Shown here one piece after another: positions 1 to 9,122 of a DNA stretch of 64,000 bases; position 1 is the first letter of the stretch; each line of letters opens with the position of its first letter. The stretch is from contig NZ_BMKR01000028.1 in the NCBI RefSeq assembly GCF_014644435.1, positions 1-64,000 of the forward strand, in the 5' to 3' direction. This DNA is from Paenibacillus albidus (GTDB lineage Bacteria > Bacillota > Bacilli > Paenibacillales > Paenibacillaceae). The translations under genes and the position numbers were made by a program. Under the pieces are notes generated by a model. That model saw only the letters and a program-made list of their open reading frames with translations, was not told the DNA's origin and ran no database searches.

Positions 1-17
1 CCGTTGGAAACGATTGA

Positions 18-479
18 TCGTCTACTTATCAAGTTATAAACTTAATTGCGGTTTATATAGTTGGTCTTTTATTAAATCGTAAACATATAGGTTTTTCTTC
101 AATTATATATTCTTTTTTTGTAGGGCCATTTATTAATTTTATTCATCCATTCATTGCAGATCTGGAATTGCATGATTTATCTTTATTTATAAAATTAATA
201 ATAGTAATAGCGGCTAACTTTTGTTTCTCTATAACTTATGTTTTGTTGATGAAATTTGGCAATGGTATGTATGCTATAGATGCTATTTTGCGATATACAG
301 AGTCCAAATTTGGATTAAGGTACGATATCGGCAGAATAGGCGTAGATGCTGTCTTTTTAAGCACCGGATTCTTTTTTGGGGGTATAGTGGGCATTGGAAC
401 TGTCATAGCCTTTATTCTAACAGGTCCGGGAACTTTGTTAGTCGAAAAGCTGCTATTTGATAAGAAAAGAAGAGTTTAG
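18..479 (+). pseudogene. YczE/YitT-like membrane protein, 5'-incomplete
   Basis: An open frame runs to the stop at 477-479 and encodes several hydrophobic helices. The pattern (motif VGPFINFIHPF, later GTVIAFILTGP) is that of YczE-type multipass membrane proteins of unknown function. The similar-looking frame continues upstream of the first ATG (168), but a TGA at 15-17 interrupts it. Either the gene is broken there or its start was lost beyond the window edge. Reading only from ATG 168 would give 103 residues, about half the usual family length. A strong terminator follows at 513-560. The family call rests on recalled pattern similarity and is moderate. Confidence 0.45.
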
Positions 480-512
480 AAGATTGATGCCTTCAGAGGA
501 GAGAACGAGGGA

Positions 513-560
513 AGATCGCATGGATCTCATGAAGTAATGAGAGCTATGCGATCTTTTTTT
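513..560 (+). terminator. Rho-independent terminator
   Basis: AGATCGCAT (513-521) pairs with ATGCGATCT (546-554), and an inner stem CTCAT/ATGAG closes a GAAGTA loop. A run of T follows. It ends the membrane-protein gene upstream. Confidence 0.85.
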
Positions 561-704
561 ATTTAAAAGATCAGAACCTCACTCATCGTTGAGGCTGAAG
601 ATACTTTTGAGCTGTTCTCCAAATGAGAATAATTGTTGGCTGTGGTGGAGTAGTTACTGTGACCAGCGCAACAATTCATGGACGGCGGGGAAAGGAGCTT
701 GTTA

Positions 705-1081
705 TCAAGGAGACGCAAACTGTTGATAACGGGTTAGCTGCTTGAGCAAGTTAAGGCCGCGGGCCGATAGGTACGCCAGGTACGCCAGGACATTCTTATG
801 CCTGGTGTTCCGTTCGATTCTGGTTCCGGTCAAGGCAATGCTCGGAAACGACGTACGTGGACGTCCTTTCATAGGGCTTGATGAGCCCTTACGTGTATCG
901 AGTGCTCTCCGTTTTGATATTTCCCTACCCATACTTTAAGCTGGGTGCAGTTACGAATCCCCAACCTCTCTGCGACTACTTTATAACTCTCCGACCCAGT
1001 CAGATACAACTGAATGGCCTTCATTTTGAATTCTTCCGTGTACGATAGAAATACCTGCCCCTTTATCCCCTCCAAGTTCAC
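705..1081 (-). pseudogene. IS3-family OrfA transposase fragment, frameshifted
   Basis: The minus-strand frame starting at 1081 reads like the N-terminal helix-turn-helix of IS3 OrfA proteins: a YTEEFKMKAIQLYL helix, SYKVVAERLGIR, then QLKVWVGKYQNGE. Near position 930 the frame breaks. The expected continuation (DTRKG, then KGRPRTSFPS) appears in the neighbouring frame and runs to about 705. Downstream of that nothing resembles the rest of OrfA or OrfB. It is therefore a frameshifted and deleted relic. The family assignment follows from the well-known OrfA pattern. Confidence 0.6.
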
Positions 1082-1112
1082 TCATTTCCTCATGTTAACA
1101 CAAGTTTTTTAG

Positions 1113-1134
1113 GAGTGTCTACTTAAAGGGGACA
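1113..1134 (-). repeat. Probable terminal inverted repeat of the IS remnant
   Basis: Read on the minus strand this begins TGTCCCCTTTAAGTAGACAC and lies 32 bases beyond the OrfA start, where the left end of an IS3 element is expected. The partner end is missing. Confidence 0.45.
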
Positions 1135-1276
1135 TTACCAATTACACATCCAATCTGCGGCTAACTAAAAAATAGAATATGGATGTATATAGAATATTAC
1201 CAGTGTCCACGTCATAATAGAGTGTAGTTCCAGCTTGTTCTGTTATACAACATCGAATAAGAAAGAGGTGATATTT

Positions 1277-2398
1277 TTGAAGAAAAGTAAACGGGCTTTG
1301 CTGCTGGCCCTGTCCGTGCTGCTCCTGAGCTTTATGATGAGCGTTCCGGCCCAGACAACAGCTGCCCAAACAGGGCCTTTCGTATCCGAGATTATCGTGC
1401 GGACGGGCGCCAATTTCAAAAACCATAATGATGTTGTCAGCTTCGTGAACAATGCGGCAAAGAACAAGATTTCCGTCATCAATTTGAGTGTAAAGCAGGA
1501 TGAGGATGAGGCGGTTCCATCGGGTTATGTATATTATAAGAGCAAGATTGCGCCGATCGCTGCTGGATACGCTAATTTTGACGCCGTCAAGGATGTTATT
1601 GCTGAGGCACATAAAAAGAATATTCAGGTGAGGGCATGGATTCCGCAGTTTCACGACCGGGCGGCCTTCGACAAGAACAGCGAGTGGCAGATGCGCGCGC
1701 TTGTGGACGGCCAGGTGAAACCTTTTACAGGCTCCAATGGCAATGAATATTTTGTGAATCCGCTCCATCCTGATGTGCAAGCTTATGAGCGCTCCATCAT
1801 CAAAGAAGTTGCTGCAAATTATGATGTTGATGGCATTGTCCTGGACTGGCTCCGCTTTGACGATTACAACATGGATATGGGGAACTACACGAGAACTCAG
1901 TATCAAAATCAATACGGCTATGATCCAATTACCATTGACTTTGCTTCGGATAATGCGAAGCGGGAGGAATGGAACGAGTGGAGAACGACCAAGCTTGGGG
2001 AGTATGTACGTGATGTGAGAAGCGATTTGGAGGGTATTACGCCAGAACTCTTTTTCGGGGCTTATATTCTGCCGCCGGAGTTTGTGGAAGTTGGACAGGA
2101 TGCCGCGAAATTTATGCCATACATGGATTTAATTTCTCCGATGGCATATTTCGACGATTGGGATTTTCCTCAAAGCTGGGTGTATGACAGCGAAGGTATA
2201 CTAAGCCAGACCCGGCAAAAAATTGGCAATGCCGAAATTATAGCCGCGTTGGATACCGATTGGACCGATGCACAGTATCATGACGTACACCAGGGGATTC
2301 GCTCCAGCTTCCCTGACATTTCAAACCTGGCTTTTTTCGTTTATGGCAAGTGGACGAATAATGATATGAAGAATATCAATAAGCGCGCAAGCTGGTAG
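1277..2398 (+). CDS. Secreted glycoside-hydrolase-like protein (GHL10-like)
   Basis: The TTG at 1277 is chosen because AAGAGGTG at 1263-1270 precedes it by six bases; the longer frame from 1235 has no ribosome site. The 373-residue product opens with a Lys-rich signal peptide and a hydrophobic core ending near AQTTAAQ, so it is exported. The body has the TIM-barrel-like pattern of GHL10/YngK-type putative glycosidases: VRAWIPQFH in the middle, VDGIVLDWLRFDDY around residue 200, and PMAYFDDW near residue 290, with acidic residues at strand ends. The substrate is unknown. It appears to be a single-gene unit, with a terminator at 2537-2560. Confidence 0.6.
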   Translation: MKKSKRALLLALSVLLLSFMMSVPAQTTAAQTGPFVSEIIVRTGANFKNHNDVVSFVNNAAKNKISVINLSVKQDEDEAVPSGYVYYKSKIAPIAAGYANFDAVKDVIAEAHKKNIQVRAWIPQFHDRAAFDKNSEWQMRALVDGQVKPFTGSNGNEYFVNPLHPDVQAYERSIIKEVAANYDVDGIVLDWLRFDDYNMDMGNYTRTQYQNQYGYDPITIDFASDNAKREEWNEWRTTKLGEYVRDVRSDLEGITPELFFGAYILPPEFVEVGQDAAKFMPYMDLISPMAYFDDWDFPQSWVYDSEGILSQTRQKIGNAEIIAALDTDWTDAQYHDVHQGIRSSFPDISNLAFFVYGKWTNNDMKNINKRASW

Positions 2399-2415
2399 TA
2401 AAGAGCTGAAGCATC

Positions 2416-2459
2416 TAAAACCTCCTTTGCAGGATCTGACTGAATCAGATGTCTGTATA
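2416..2459. repeat. Degenerate copy of a hairpin also found at 56 kb
   Basis: This stretch shares the core TTGCAGG-TCTGACT-AATCAGAT with the terminator at 55999-56056. Here the outer right arm (AAGGAGG) is lost, so only the small ATCTGA/TCAGAT hairpin remains. Confidence 0.5.
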
Positions 2460-2536
2460 CCGGAAATTATGGCGATTTGTAGTATGATAAATCAGTCAAC
2501 TGAAGTTGTGGAAAGTGAATAATGCACTTATCCGAT

Positions 2537-2560
2537 ACGGTCCGCAAGGGCCGTTTTTTT
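2537..2560 (+). terminator. Rho-independent terminator
   Basis: ACGGTCC (2537-2543) pairs with GGGCCGT (2548-2554), with one wobble pair, and a run of T follows. It ends the 1277-2398 gene. The rest of 2461-2649 shows no clear feature. Confidence 0.75.
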
Positions 2561-2649
2561 GTTAAATTGAAAAAAATACGATTATTACCAATATTCGACA
2601 AAGTTCCCCTTACATTTTCAAAATAATGTGTTAGCATTAAAAATGCAGT

Positions 2650-2667
2650 TGTACAAACGTTTGCACA
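2650..2667. promoter_or_regulatory. LacI-family operator-like palindrome
   Basis: TGTACAAACGTTTGCACA is a nearly symmetric palindrome around ACGT, the form bound by LacI/GalR regulators. It lies 120 bases before the dehydrogenase start and is the only such site in front of the five-gene operon. Its outer bases differ from the operators at 17680 and 44609, so a regulator outside the window is likely. Confidence 0.55.
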
Positions 2668-2789
2668 GGCTCGAAGTATCGCTATTCAGAACTAAAGGAG
2701 ATGTTTTGCATTTAAATGAAAAGAAATGAAAGGAAAAGTAAGGGGATGTAAGGGGAAAGTTGCTGTGAAAGAAGAAAGGGGTATGAGCA

Positions 2790-3866
2790 ATGAAATCAGA
2801 ACATGCTGAATGTGCAGAATCGCGTAAGATGCCGGCATTAGTATGGAATTCTCAGAGGCTGAATCTGTCCGAATTAGACACCCCGGTTATCACGCTGGAA
2901 ACTGATGTAAAAGTGAAGATCCAAATGACGGGCATTTGCGGAACGGATCTGGCAGTGATCACAGGTAAGGAACCCGGTGTTCCTGGAGTGATACGTGGTC
3001 ATGAAGCCGTAGGGACGGTCATTGAAACCGGGAGAAATGTAATAGGGTTGAAAGCAGGCGACAGAGTAGTTATTGATCCCAACCACAACTGCGGCAAATG
3101 CAGGTTCTGCCTTCAAGGCAAACAGCATCTCTGCACAGGAACGGATGGACAAGGTATGCCGATTGCCGGATTGAATAAAAATGGAACTTTTGCGCCATGG
3201 TTCGTTGCAGAAGAAAAGTATTTACACAAATTACCTGAGCAGATGAGTTGGGAAGCGGCATTGGCCACTGAACCCCTCGCCTGCGTTCTGCATAACTTCC
3301 GGGAAAGCAGAGTCCGGGAAGGAAACTCGGTGTTAATCCTTGGTTCCGGACCCATGGGACTATTATGTCAAATTGTTGCTAAACGCATGGGGTGCACCAC
3401 TGTTTCGATAGAAATCAATACAGGGCGACTGGCCAAAGCAAAGCAATTCTCTGACTATGCCTGCCCGCCGGAGGAGCTGACCGCAGAGCGGGTGTCCCGC
3501 ATTTTGGGGGATAAGAAATTTGACATCGTAATTGATGCGGTGGGCACCCAGATGGAGATAGCGGAGCGGTGGGTGGAGCGCGGCGGTACGATCATTCCCT
3601 TCGGGATAAACGGAAAATACCAGTACACCATTTCCCCTACTTTTTATACCCAGAATGCAGTACGGCTGCTGGGAGCCGGCGAATATCTGAACACCTTTGA
3701 GGATGCCTTGCAGTTTGCGAAAGACGTTCCGGAGGTATCTGCTCTGATTACACATAAGTATAGTTTGAATCAATTCGAGACGGCAATTCAGGAGTTGCTG
3801 GAAAATAGGACAAATTCTAAGGTTTCTTTGGAGTATCCAGTTTTGAAATCGGCCTTTGTTTTCTGA
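2790..3866 (+). CDS. Zinc-dependent medium-chain dehydrogenase
   Basis: This 358-residue protein has the full pattern of zinc-type alcohol/polyol dehydrogenases. GICGTD near residue 50 and GHEAVG near 70 give the catalytic-zinc ligands. The structural-zinc cysteines are in CGKCRFCLQGKQHLC around 97-111. The nucleotide-binding site is VLILGSGPMGLL near 187. It should oxidise a secondary alcohol, such as a sugar alcohol or cyclitol, or reduce the matching ketone, with NAD(P) in the cytosol. The exact substrate cannot be read. GAAAGGGG precedes the start. It is the first gene of a tight operon (next gene 33 bases on) with a GH13-like protein, a binding-protein-like protein, a RibD-type reductase and a MATE exporter. 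Confidence 0.85.
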   Translation: MKSEHAECAESRKMPALVWNSQRLNLSELDTPVITLETDVKVKIQMTGICGTDLAVITGKEPGVPGVIRGHEAVGTVIETGRNVIGLKAGDRVVIDPNHNCGKCRFCLQGKQHLCTGTDGQGMPIAGLNKNGTFAPWFVAEEKYLHKLPEQMSWEAALATEPLACVLHNFRESRVREGNSVLILGSGPMGLLCQIVAKRMGCTTVSIEINTGRLAKAKQFSDYACPPEELTAERVSRILGDKKFDIVIDAVGTQMEIAERWVERGGTIIPFGINGKYQYTISPTFYTQNAVRLLGAGEYLNTFEDALQFAKDVPEVSALITHKYSLNQFETAIQELLENRTNSKVSLEYPVLKSAFVF

Positions 3867-3899
3867 AAAATAAAGACCCTTACAAAGGAGATACATTTG

Positions 3900-5837
3900 A
3901 TGATCAGACCTAACAAGAGAGTAAACCGGATGCTTGAATATTTTGCTGGCTGCCGATTTCAAAAAATGGACCCAATCTGGATACCCGCATTGTGGAACGA
4001 GTGCGGCTATGTATCGGCATTGGATATCAAGGATGGCGAAATTCTTGTTGAACCGGCAAGATTTATGGTTAAACATCTGCAGTACTTGCTTGAGTTGTCT
4101 TCAGATTATGCGCATATCGTCCAGGCAGATTTAGATGATAGTGTCATCTATTGCTCCTTGCTCCGTTATTCTTCAGCCTGGGATTATACTCATACCGGGA
4201 ATATCCAATCCGGAACATTCCTGAAATTTATGATTTTGTTGCCAATACTAAAAAAAATGAATGTTAATATCCTTTATCTGCTGCCTGTTACCCGGTACAG
4301 CAATTTGAATCTTAAGGGGGATATTGGTTCACCGTATGCGGTTTATAGCCTGTTTGATTTGGATGAGAATTTACATGATTCATTGCTGGACGGCATGGAG
4401 AACTTGACCATCCATGATGAGTTGGCGACCTTGGTTGAGGCCTGCCATCTGCTGGACATCAAAGTTGTGCTGGATTTAATCCCCCGGGTGAGTGCAAGAG
4501 ACAATGTTTTTATAGCAGAACACCCGGAATGGTTTTATTGGATTGATGTTAACGCGCTGCCCGGATTCCAGCCCCCGCAAATTGCTGAATTGGAATTCTT
4601 CGCAGAGTGTACACCTGACAGACTGGAAACCATTTACCGCAGTAAGGAAACCTTATCTTTTCTGAACCACTTCCGTCTGCCGCCGAATGAACTGGACTTA
4701 AGACTTTGGAATGACCTCAAAAAACGTGCACTTGCGTCCGGCGAGTCCCTATTGCCATTGATCGAACATGAGATGGGCATTACGCCGGCCCCCGCCCATT
4801 CGGATTGGATTAATGATGTTCAGCCGATCTGGACGGATATTTCCTTTTTTCGTCTGTACAAGGACCCTTCGCCATTGGTCCGGCCTTATCTGCCTGAGGG
4901 TCAACCCCCATATGTGCTCTTCGATACGATCAAGTGCAATGTTTACCCGGGAGAAGAGCCGAATCGGGAATTATGGGACACGCTAATAGAGGCCGCTAGC
5001 TTCCAACTGAAAACTTATAACATTGATGGTTTCCGGATAGATATTGGACACACGCTCCCCGTCCCCTTGCTGCAATCTATGTTTAAGGTGATCAAAGAGA
5101 TAAAGCCAACAGCGATTCTAATCAGCGAGGATTTATTCAACCGCAATCACCGGGAAGCGGCAAAAACCGGATACAATGTGATGTTAGGCAGCGGCTGGAA
5201 TATCATGACCGATATCCGTGTCGAACGTTTGCAGGATTACTTGCGGGAACTTCCGGAACTGCAGATTCATGTGTTTGCCTGCTCGGAGACGGCGGATACC
5301 CCACGCATTACAAGCCGGGGCGGGACAGAACTGGCCCGGCTTATGACGGTATTCAATTATTTCCTGCCGAACGGGATTCCCTATCTGACTACAGGAATGG
5401 AAGTTTATGAGGAGCAGCCCCTCAATTGCGGTCTCGGGGATAATACCGGCGGTGCGGATATTCCCAAAGCTTTTTTCAATACCATGGCCATCCACTGGGC
5501 TAGTGAATCAACATTACTGCCGCTTCTGGAGCAATTGCAGCAGATGAAGCGACAATACGCTAATCTGCTGAAGCCTGCGAACTTCTATCTTTCCGATTCA
5601 CAAGGCGATATTTTGATTTACTCTTACTATTTGAAAGATGAACTGTTCAGCGCTTGTTTTAATTTGAACCCGGATCAAGAGCAAACCTTGAGGACTAGGC
5701 TTATCTATCCGGGCCATAAAAAGACAAGTCTGCTGCTGGAAAGCGAACAGGGGGGTTGGAATAAGCACAGCTACGATGGGACCTATGAAATGCGGCCCTA
5801 TCAAGCTCTGGTACTTTTTATGGACCTAATCAAATGA
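3900..5837 (+). CDS. Divergent GH13 alpha-amylase-family protein
   Basis: The start is ATG 3900 with AAAGGAG at 3884-3890. The 645-residue protein has no signal peptide, so it is cytosolic. GH13 landmarks can be seen: GDIGSPYAV near 140, VVLDLIPRVS near 190 (region I), HPEWFYW near 210, NIDGFRIDIGH near 375 carrying the nucleophile Asp, ILISEDLF near 405 carrying the acid/base Glu, and ETADTPR near 460 in place of the usual ENHDTPR. The His of region I (normally DxVxNH) and the His of region IV are both replaced. The HPEWF stretch recalls GlgE-type maltosyltransferases. It may act on glucosides in an unusual way or have lost hydrolysis. It is the second gene of the operon. Confidence 0.75.
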   Translation: MIRPNKRVNRMLEYFAGCRFQKMDPIWIPALWNECGYVSALDIKDGEILVEPARFMVKHLQYLLELSSDYAHIVQADLDDSVIYCSLLRYSSAWDYTHTGNIQSGTFLKFMILLPILKKMNVNILYLLPVTRYSNLNLKGDIGSPYAVYSLFDLDENLHDSLLDGMENLTIHDELATLVEACHLLDIKVVLDLIPRVSARDNVFIAEHPEWFYWIDVNALPGFQPPQIAELEFFAECTPDRLETIYRSKETLSFLNHFRLPPNELDLRLWNDLKKRALASGESLLPLIEHEMGITPAPAHSDWINDVQPIWTDISFFRLYKDPSPLVRPYLPEGQPPYVLFDTIKCNVYPGEEPNRELWDTLIEAASFQLKTYNIDGFRIDIGHTLPVPLLQSMFKVIKEIKPTAILISEDLFNRNHREAAKTGYNVMLGSGWNIMTDIRVERLQDYLRELPELQIHVFACSETADTPRITSRGGTELARLMTVFNYFLPNGIPYLTTGMEVYEEQPLNCGLGDNTGGADIPKAFFNTMAIHWASESTLLPLLEQLQQMKRQYANLLKPANFYLSDSQGDILIYSYYLKDELFSACFNLNPDQEQTLRTRLIYPGHKKTSLLLESEQGGWNKHSYDGTYEMRPYQALVLFMDLIK

Positions 5838-5856
5838 CGAGGGAGGAAGGGCAGCT

Positions 5857-7002
5857 ATGAACAAACAAACTTCATATCAACTGAATATCTGGCATGAATT
5901 CGATGGGAAGGGAGATACATCCATAGAGGTATTGGAGCAGCTCTGTCGTGCCTATACCTCTAAATTCGGAGTTCCCGTTATTCCGGAAGTCATGAATATC
6001 TCCATACTGACCGCCCGCTTGCAGCAGATAAAAACCGGCGGGGCTATACCGCAAATGGCTCTGGTACCGGCAGATATGGCTGGTTACGGGGAAGCCGCCA
6101 TGTATTCGGAGATTCCCGAGAAATTCTGGTCCATGTCCGGCTTTTCTGATTTGAATATCCGTTACTCCATGCGGTCCAACGGCCGGCAGTATGGGATTCC
6201 TATTCTAAAAGGCAATCATTTGGTTCTATATTGCAATTCGGAAATCTACCCGGAAGCTCCCTCTTCCTGGGAAACGATTGAAGAGCAGGCAGAGGCGTTA
6301 ATAGCTAAAGGAATTGTTCCGGTCGCTTCCGATCTGGCGGACCCGTATTACTTCATCCCGTTTTTGACCGCATTTGGAGGCTGGCCATTGAAGGAGGGGG
6401 AACCCAATCTGGCATCTTTTGAAATGGATGCGGCCCTGCGGTTCGTTCAGCGGCAAGTTGCCCAAGAGGTACTCGGCAGTTTTCACGGTTCAACTGAACT
6501 CCTGGACCGTTTTATCGCCGGAGAGATTGGAGCGATCCTTTGCGGGGAATGGATTTACAATTATTTGGACCTTCAAATGAGAGACAGACTGCTTGTAGGT
6601 GCGCTGCCGGCGATTAATGGCAATCCGGCGGTCTCCATGGCTTCATCTATCGGTCTGGTCTTTCCGCAACAATCGCTGGAATCGGAGCAAGCGGACGAGC
6701 TTCTGTCTTTCGCGGCGTATCTGCTGAATGAAAGCAGTCAAATGGAATGGGCAGAGCAGGTGCAGCGAATTCCAGTACATTCCCGTGTATTGGATGACAT
6801 CAGGGCTACCGCCTCACCGGCCAGGGCTAAACTAATTACCTGCCTTGAAAATGCGCGTAACATGCCCATTGAGCCGGTTATGCGGAATATCTGGGATGCC
6901 ATGGCCGTTGGCCTACAACATTTATCAGATGAAGACGCCGGGAGAATAATGAGGTTAATGAAAGAGCATGTGAACAGCAGCATCATTCAACAAACTTTAT
7001 AG
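5857..7002 (+). CDS. Substrate-binding-protein-like protein lacking a signal peptide
   Basis: The 381-residue product has the fold pattern of family 1 sugar-binding proteins: an N-terminal LNIWHEFDG strand, the motif YGIPILKGNHLVLYCNSE, then SSWETIEEQAEAL, and FIAGEIGAILCGEWIYNY in the second lobe. It begins directly with MNKQTSYQLNIW, with no signal peptide and no lipobox Cys, and the ribosome site GAGGGAGGAAGG before ATG 5857 leaves no room for a longer start. It should therefore stay in the cytosol. No permease genes accompany it. It lies 19 bases after the GH13-like gene and 15 before the reductase. A role as cytosolic ligand carrier or sensor is inference. Confidence 0.7.
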   Translation: MNKQTSYQLNIWHEFDGKGDTSIEVLEQLCRAYTSKFGVPVIPEVMNISILTARLQQIKTGGAIPQMALVPADMAGYGEAAMYSEIPEKFWSMSGFSDLNIRYSMRSNGRQYGIPILKGNHLVLYCNSEIYPEAPSSWETIEEQAEALIAKGIVPVASDLADPYYFIPFLTAFGGWPLKEGEPNLASFEMDAALRFVQRQVAQEVLGSFHGSTELLDRFIAGEIGAILCGEWIYNYLDLQMRDRLLVGALPAINGNPAVSMASSIGLVFPQQSLESEQADELLSFAAYLLNESSQMEWAEQVQRIPVHSRVLDDIRATASPARAKLITCLENARNMPIEPVMRNIWDAMAVGLQHLSDEDAGRIMRLMKEHVNSSIIQQTL

Positions 7003-7017
7003 AGAAGAGGGAGAACC

Positions 7018-7677
7018 ATGAAAACCACTATTTTTAGCCAAGTGTCGATCGACGGCAAACTTACTTTGGGCGCCGGGAAGTCCAGCAAACAGTTATTCAG
7101 TATGTTTGAGGAACCCGATATTAAATACATTCATAAATTCAGGGGTTTAATTGACGCTATCATGGTAGGTAAAAATACAATTCAATATGATGATCCGATG
7201 CTGACAAACCGGTATGAGGAGAATAATAACCCGCTGCGGATTATTCCCACAACACATATGGATATTTCGTTGGACAGCCATGTCCTTGCTGACGACGGCA
7301 GAACGCTGATCGTTACCACTGAAAACGGCAAGAATCCGGAAATGATAAGTATTTTGAAGGATAGGAATAAAGATGTGTTAATCTGCGGGCAGGACAAAGT
7401 GGATTTTGCGAAGCTGTTTCGTGAATTGGAAGATAACTATAATGTACACAGTATTATGGTAGAAGGCGGCGGATTTCTTAATTGGAATGTATTGGACCAG
7501 GATTTAGTTGATGAGATCATTATCATGCAGCTGCCGATTATCATCGGAGGCGTGACCAATATCACGCTTGTAGACGGCACGGGATATAATGACCTGGACT
7601 TCGTGAAGAAATTCAAAGTTGTCGAAGTTCTCCCGAACAAAAACTATACACTGCTTCGTTATCAGAAGGCTGTTTAA
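7018..7677 (+). CDS. RibD C-terminal-domain reductase
   Basis: A 219-residue stand-alone reductase domain of the RibD_C/dihydrofolate-reductase-like fold. Diagnostic stretches are TIFSQVSIDGKL at the N-terminus, DAIMVGKNTIQYDDPMLTNR around residues 46-65, and SIMVEGGGFLNWNVL with DLVDEI around 148-170, which form the NADPH and substrate pocket. Known relatives reduce ribosylaminopyrimidines in riboflavin synthesis. No riboflavin genes are nearby, so a role on another sugar-like substrate in this operon is more likely. GAGAAGAGGGAGAACC precedes the ATG. It is the fourth gene, with 15 and 21 bases to its neighbours. Confidence 0.8.
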   Translation: MKTTIFSQVSIDGKLTLGAGKSSKQLFSMFEEPDIKYIHKFRGLIDAIMVGKNTIQYDDPMLTNRYEENNNPLRIIPTTHMDISLDSHVLADDGRTLIVTTENGKNPEMISILKDRNKDVLICGQDKVDFAKLFRELEDNYNVHSIMVEGGGFLNWNVLDQDLVDEIIIMQLPIIIGGVTNITLVDGTGYNDLDFVKKFKVVEVLPNKNYTLLRYQKAV

Positions 7678-7698
7678 CAGCGATGGGAGGCCCTGCTA

Positions 7699-9060
7699 AT
7701 GTTAAAAGATTCAAAGGCGGATTTTTATAGCAAAATCTATACAATTGCAATTCCTGTAACCCTGCAAAGCCTGATTATGGCACTGCTAACCTTAACCGAT
7801 CAGCTGATGGTCGGACAGCTCGGCGATGTGGCCGTTGCTTCTGTAGGGATTTCCATAAAAATATACGGGATCATAACTGTAGTATTGGCAGGGCTGGCTA
7901 CAGGAGTATCCATTTATGCCGCGCAGTTCTGGGGAAAGAAGGATGAGAAAAGCACTGCACAACTACTGGGATTGGGTTTGCTTTTTGGTATGGGCATCTC
8001 CATTATTTTTACGTTGCCTATTCATTTCTTCCCGCAATTCAGTCTCAGCCTATTTACCAAGGACCAGCGGCTGATCACAGAGGGGGCCGGTTTTCTGAAA
8101 GTCACCTCACTGAGCTATATTCCTGTCATGCTGACGATGATATTTTCCGCTATATTGCGTGCTACAGGACATGTAAAGCTCCCTATGATGACCAGCATCG
8201 TTGCTGTATGTATGAACATTATACTGAACTATCTGCTAATCTTCGGTAACTTTGGTTTTCCGGAATGGGGTGTAAAAGGAGCAGCAGTTTCTACACTTAT
8301 CGCCCGTTTATTTGAATGCTGCTTCATTATTGCGGCTGCCTACAAGCTTCGCCTTCCGGGAGCAACCCATATTCGTGATTGGTTCGGGGTTTCCAGAACA
8401 CTGATGGGGAAGTTCCTTCGCACCACCTATCCGATCGTATTGACCGAGCTGATTTGGGTGCTGGGTGAAACAGTATATGCGATTATTTACAGCCGTATGG
8501 GAACTGCAGAAATAACCGCGATGACGATAACCTATCCGCTCCAGAGCTTAAGTATCGGATTATTATCCGGGCTCTCCAGCGCGGCCGGTATTATGATTGG
8601 GAATAAGCTAGGGGCCGACGAGCAGGACGCGGCACTGGATTTTTCGAAGCGGTTCATTAAGCTGGGGATTGTTGTATCCCTTGGGATAGGTGTATTGATT
8701 GCCTTATTTGCCCCTTTATATGTTTCCATCTTTCAGGTGTCAGATGAAGCTCATCTCATGGGAACCCGTCTAGTGTGGGTATTCGCTGCGTTTCTATGGG
8801 TAAAGGTTGCCAACATGATATTGGCAGGCGGCATTCTCAACAGCGGCGGTGACAGCAAGTTTGTATTTGCAATGGAGGCTTCAGCGACATGGCTGATCGG
8901 TGTCCCTTCCGGATTATTAATGTCATTTGTCTGGAAACAGCCTGTGTTTATGGTTTATATGATCTTGTCGATGGAAGAGGTGGTCAGGCTTAGCATCGGA
9001 TTGGCCCGAATTCACTCCAGGAAATGGATGAAAAATTTGGTCGCTGAAATCTCTGCGTAA
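7699..9060 (+). CDS. MATE-family multidrug/metabolite exporter
   Basis: A 453-residue inner-membrane protein with about twelve hydrophobic segments in two similar halves. MATE signatures include LTLTDQLMVGQLGDVAVASVG near residue 30, the AAQFWGKKDEK loop near 72, and the second-half ELIWVLGETVYAIIYSRMG followed by ITYPLQSL. These transporters expel cationic drugs or self-made metabolites using an Na+ or H+ gradient. GGGAGG precedes the ATG. It is the last gene of the operon and is followed by a terminator at 9123-9160. Its position suggests that it exports the product of the preceding enzymes, which is inference. Confidence 0.85.
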   Translation: MLKDSKADFYSKIYTIAIPVTLQSLIMALLTLTDQLMVGQLGDVAVASVGISIKIYGIITVVLAGLATGVSIYAAQFWGKKDEKSTAQLLGLGLLFGMGISIIFTLPIHFFPQFSLSLFTKDQRLITEGAGFLKVTSLSYIPVMLTMIFSAILRATGHVKLPMMTSIVAVCMNIILNYLLIFGNFGFPEWGVKGAAVSTLIARLFECCFIIAAAYKLRLPGATHIRDWFGVSRTLMGKFLRTTYPIVLTELIWVLGETVYAIIYSRMGTAEITAMTITYPLQSLSIGLLSGLSSAAGIMIGNKLGADEQDAALDFSKRFIKLGIVVSLGIGVLIALFAPLYVSIFQVSDEAHLMGTRLVWVFAAFLWVKVANMILAGGILNSGGDSKFVFAMEASATWLIGVPSGLLMSFVWKQPVFMVYMILSMEEVVRLSIGLARIHSRKWMKNLVAEISA

Positions 9061-9122
9061 TTGACAGCAACAATTAATACGTGATAACTTAACGATAGAA
9101 TAATAAAGGCAATGTAACCTTC

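Larger units (their letters stand above)
705..1134 (-). mobile_element. Decayed IS3-family insertion sequence remnant
   Basis: Only one end and the start of the first transposase frame remain. The minus strand reads from a TG-starting end sequence (TGTCCCCTTTAAGTAGACAC, right edge at 1134) into an orfA-like start at 1081. No orfB with its DDE domain is present, and no matching second inverted repeat is visible to the left, so the element is truncated and immobile. Confidence 0.6.

Noticed and set aside
742..939. Open frame on the plus strand across the IS remnant
   Set aside because: It is antisense to the transposase relic, has no ribosome site and no coding pattern.
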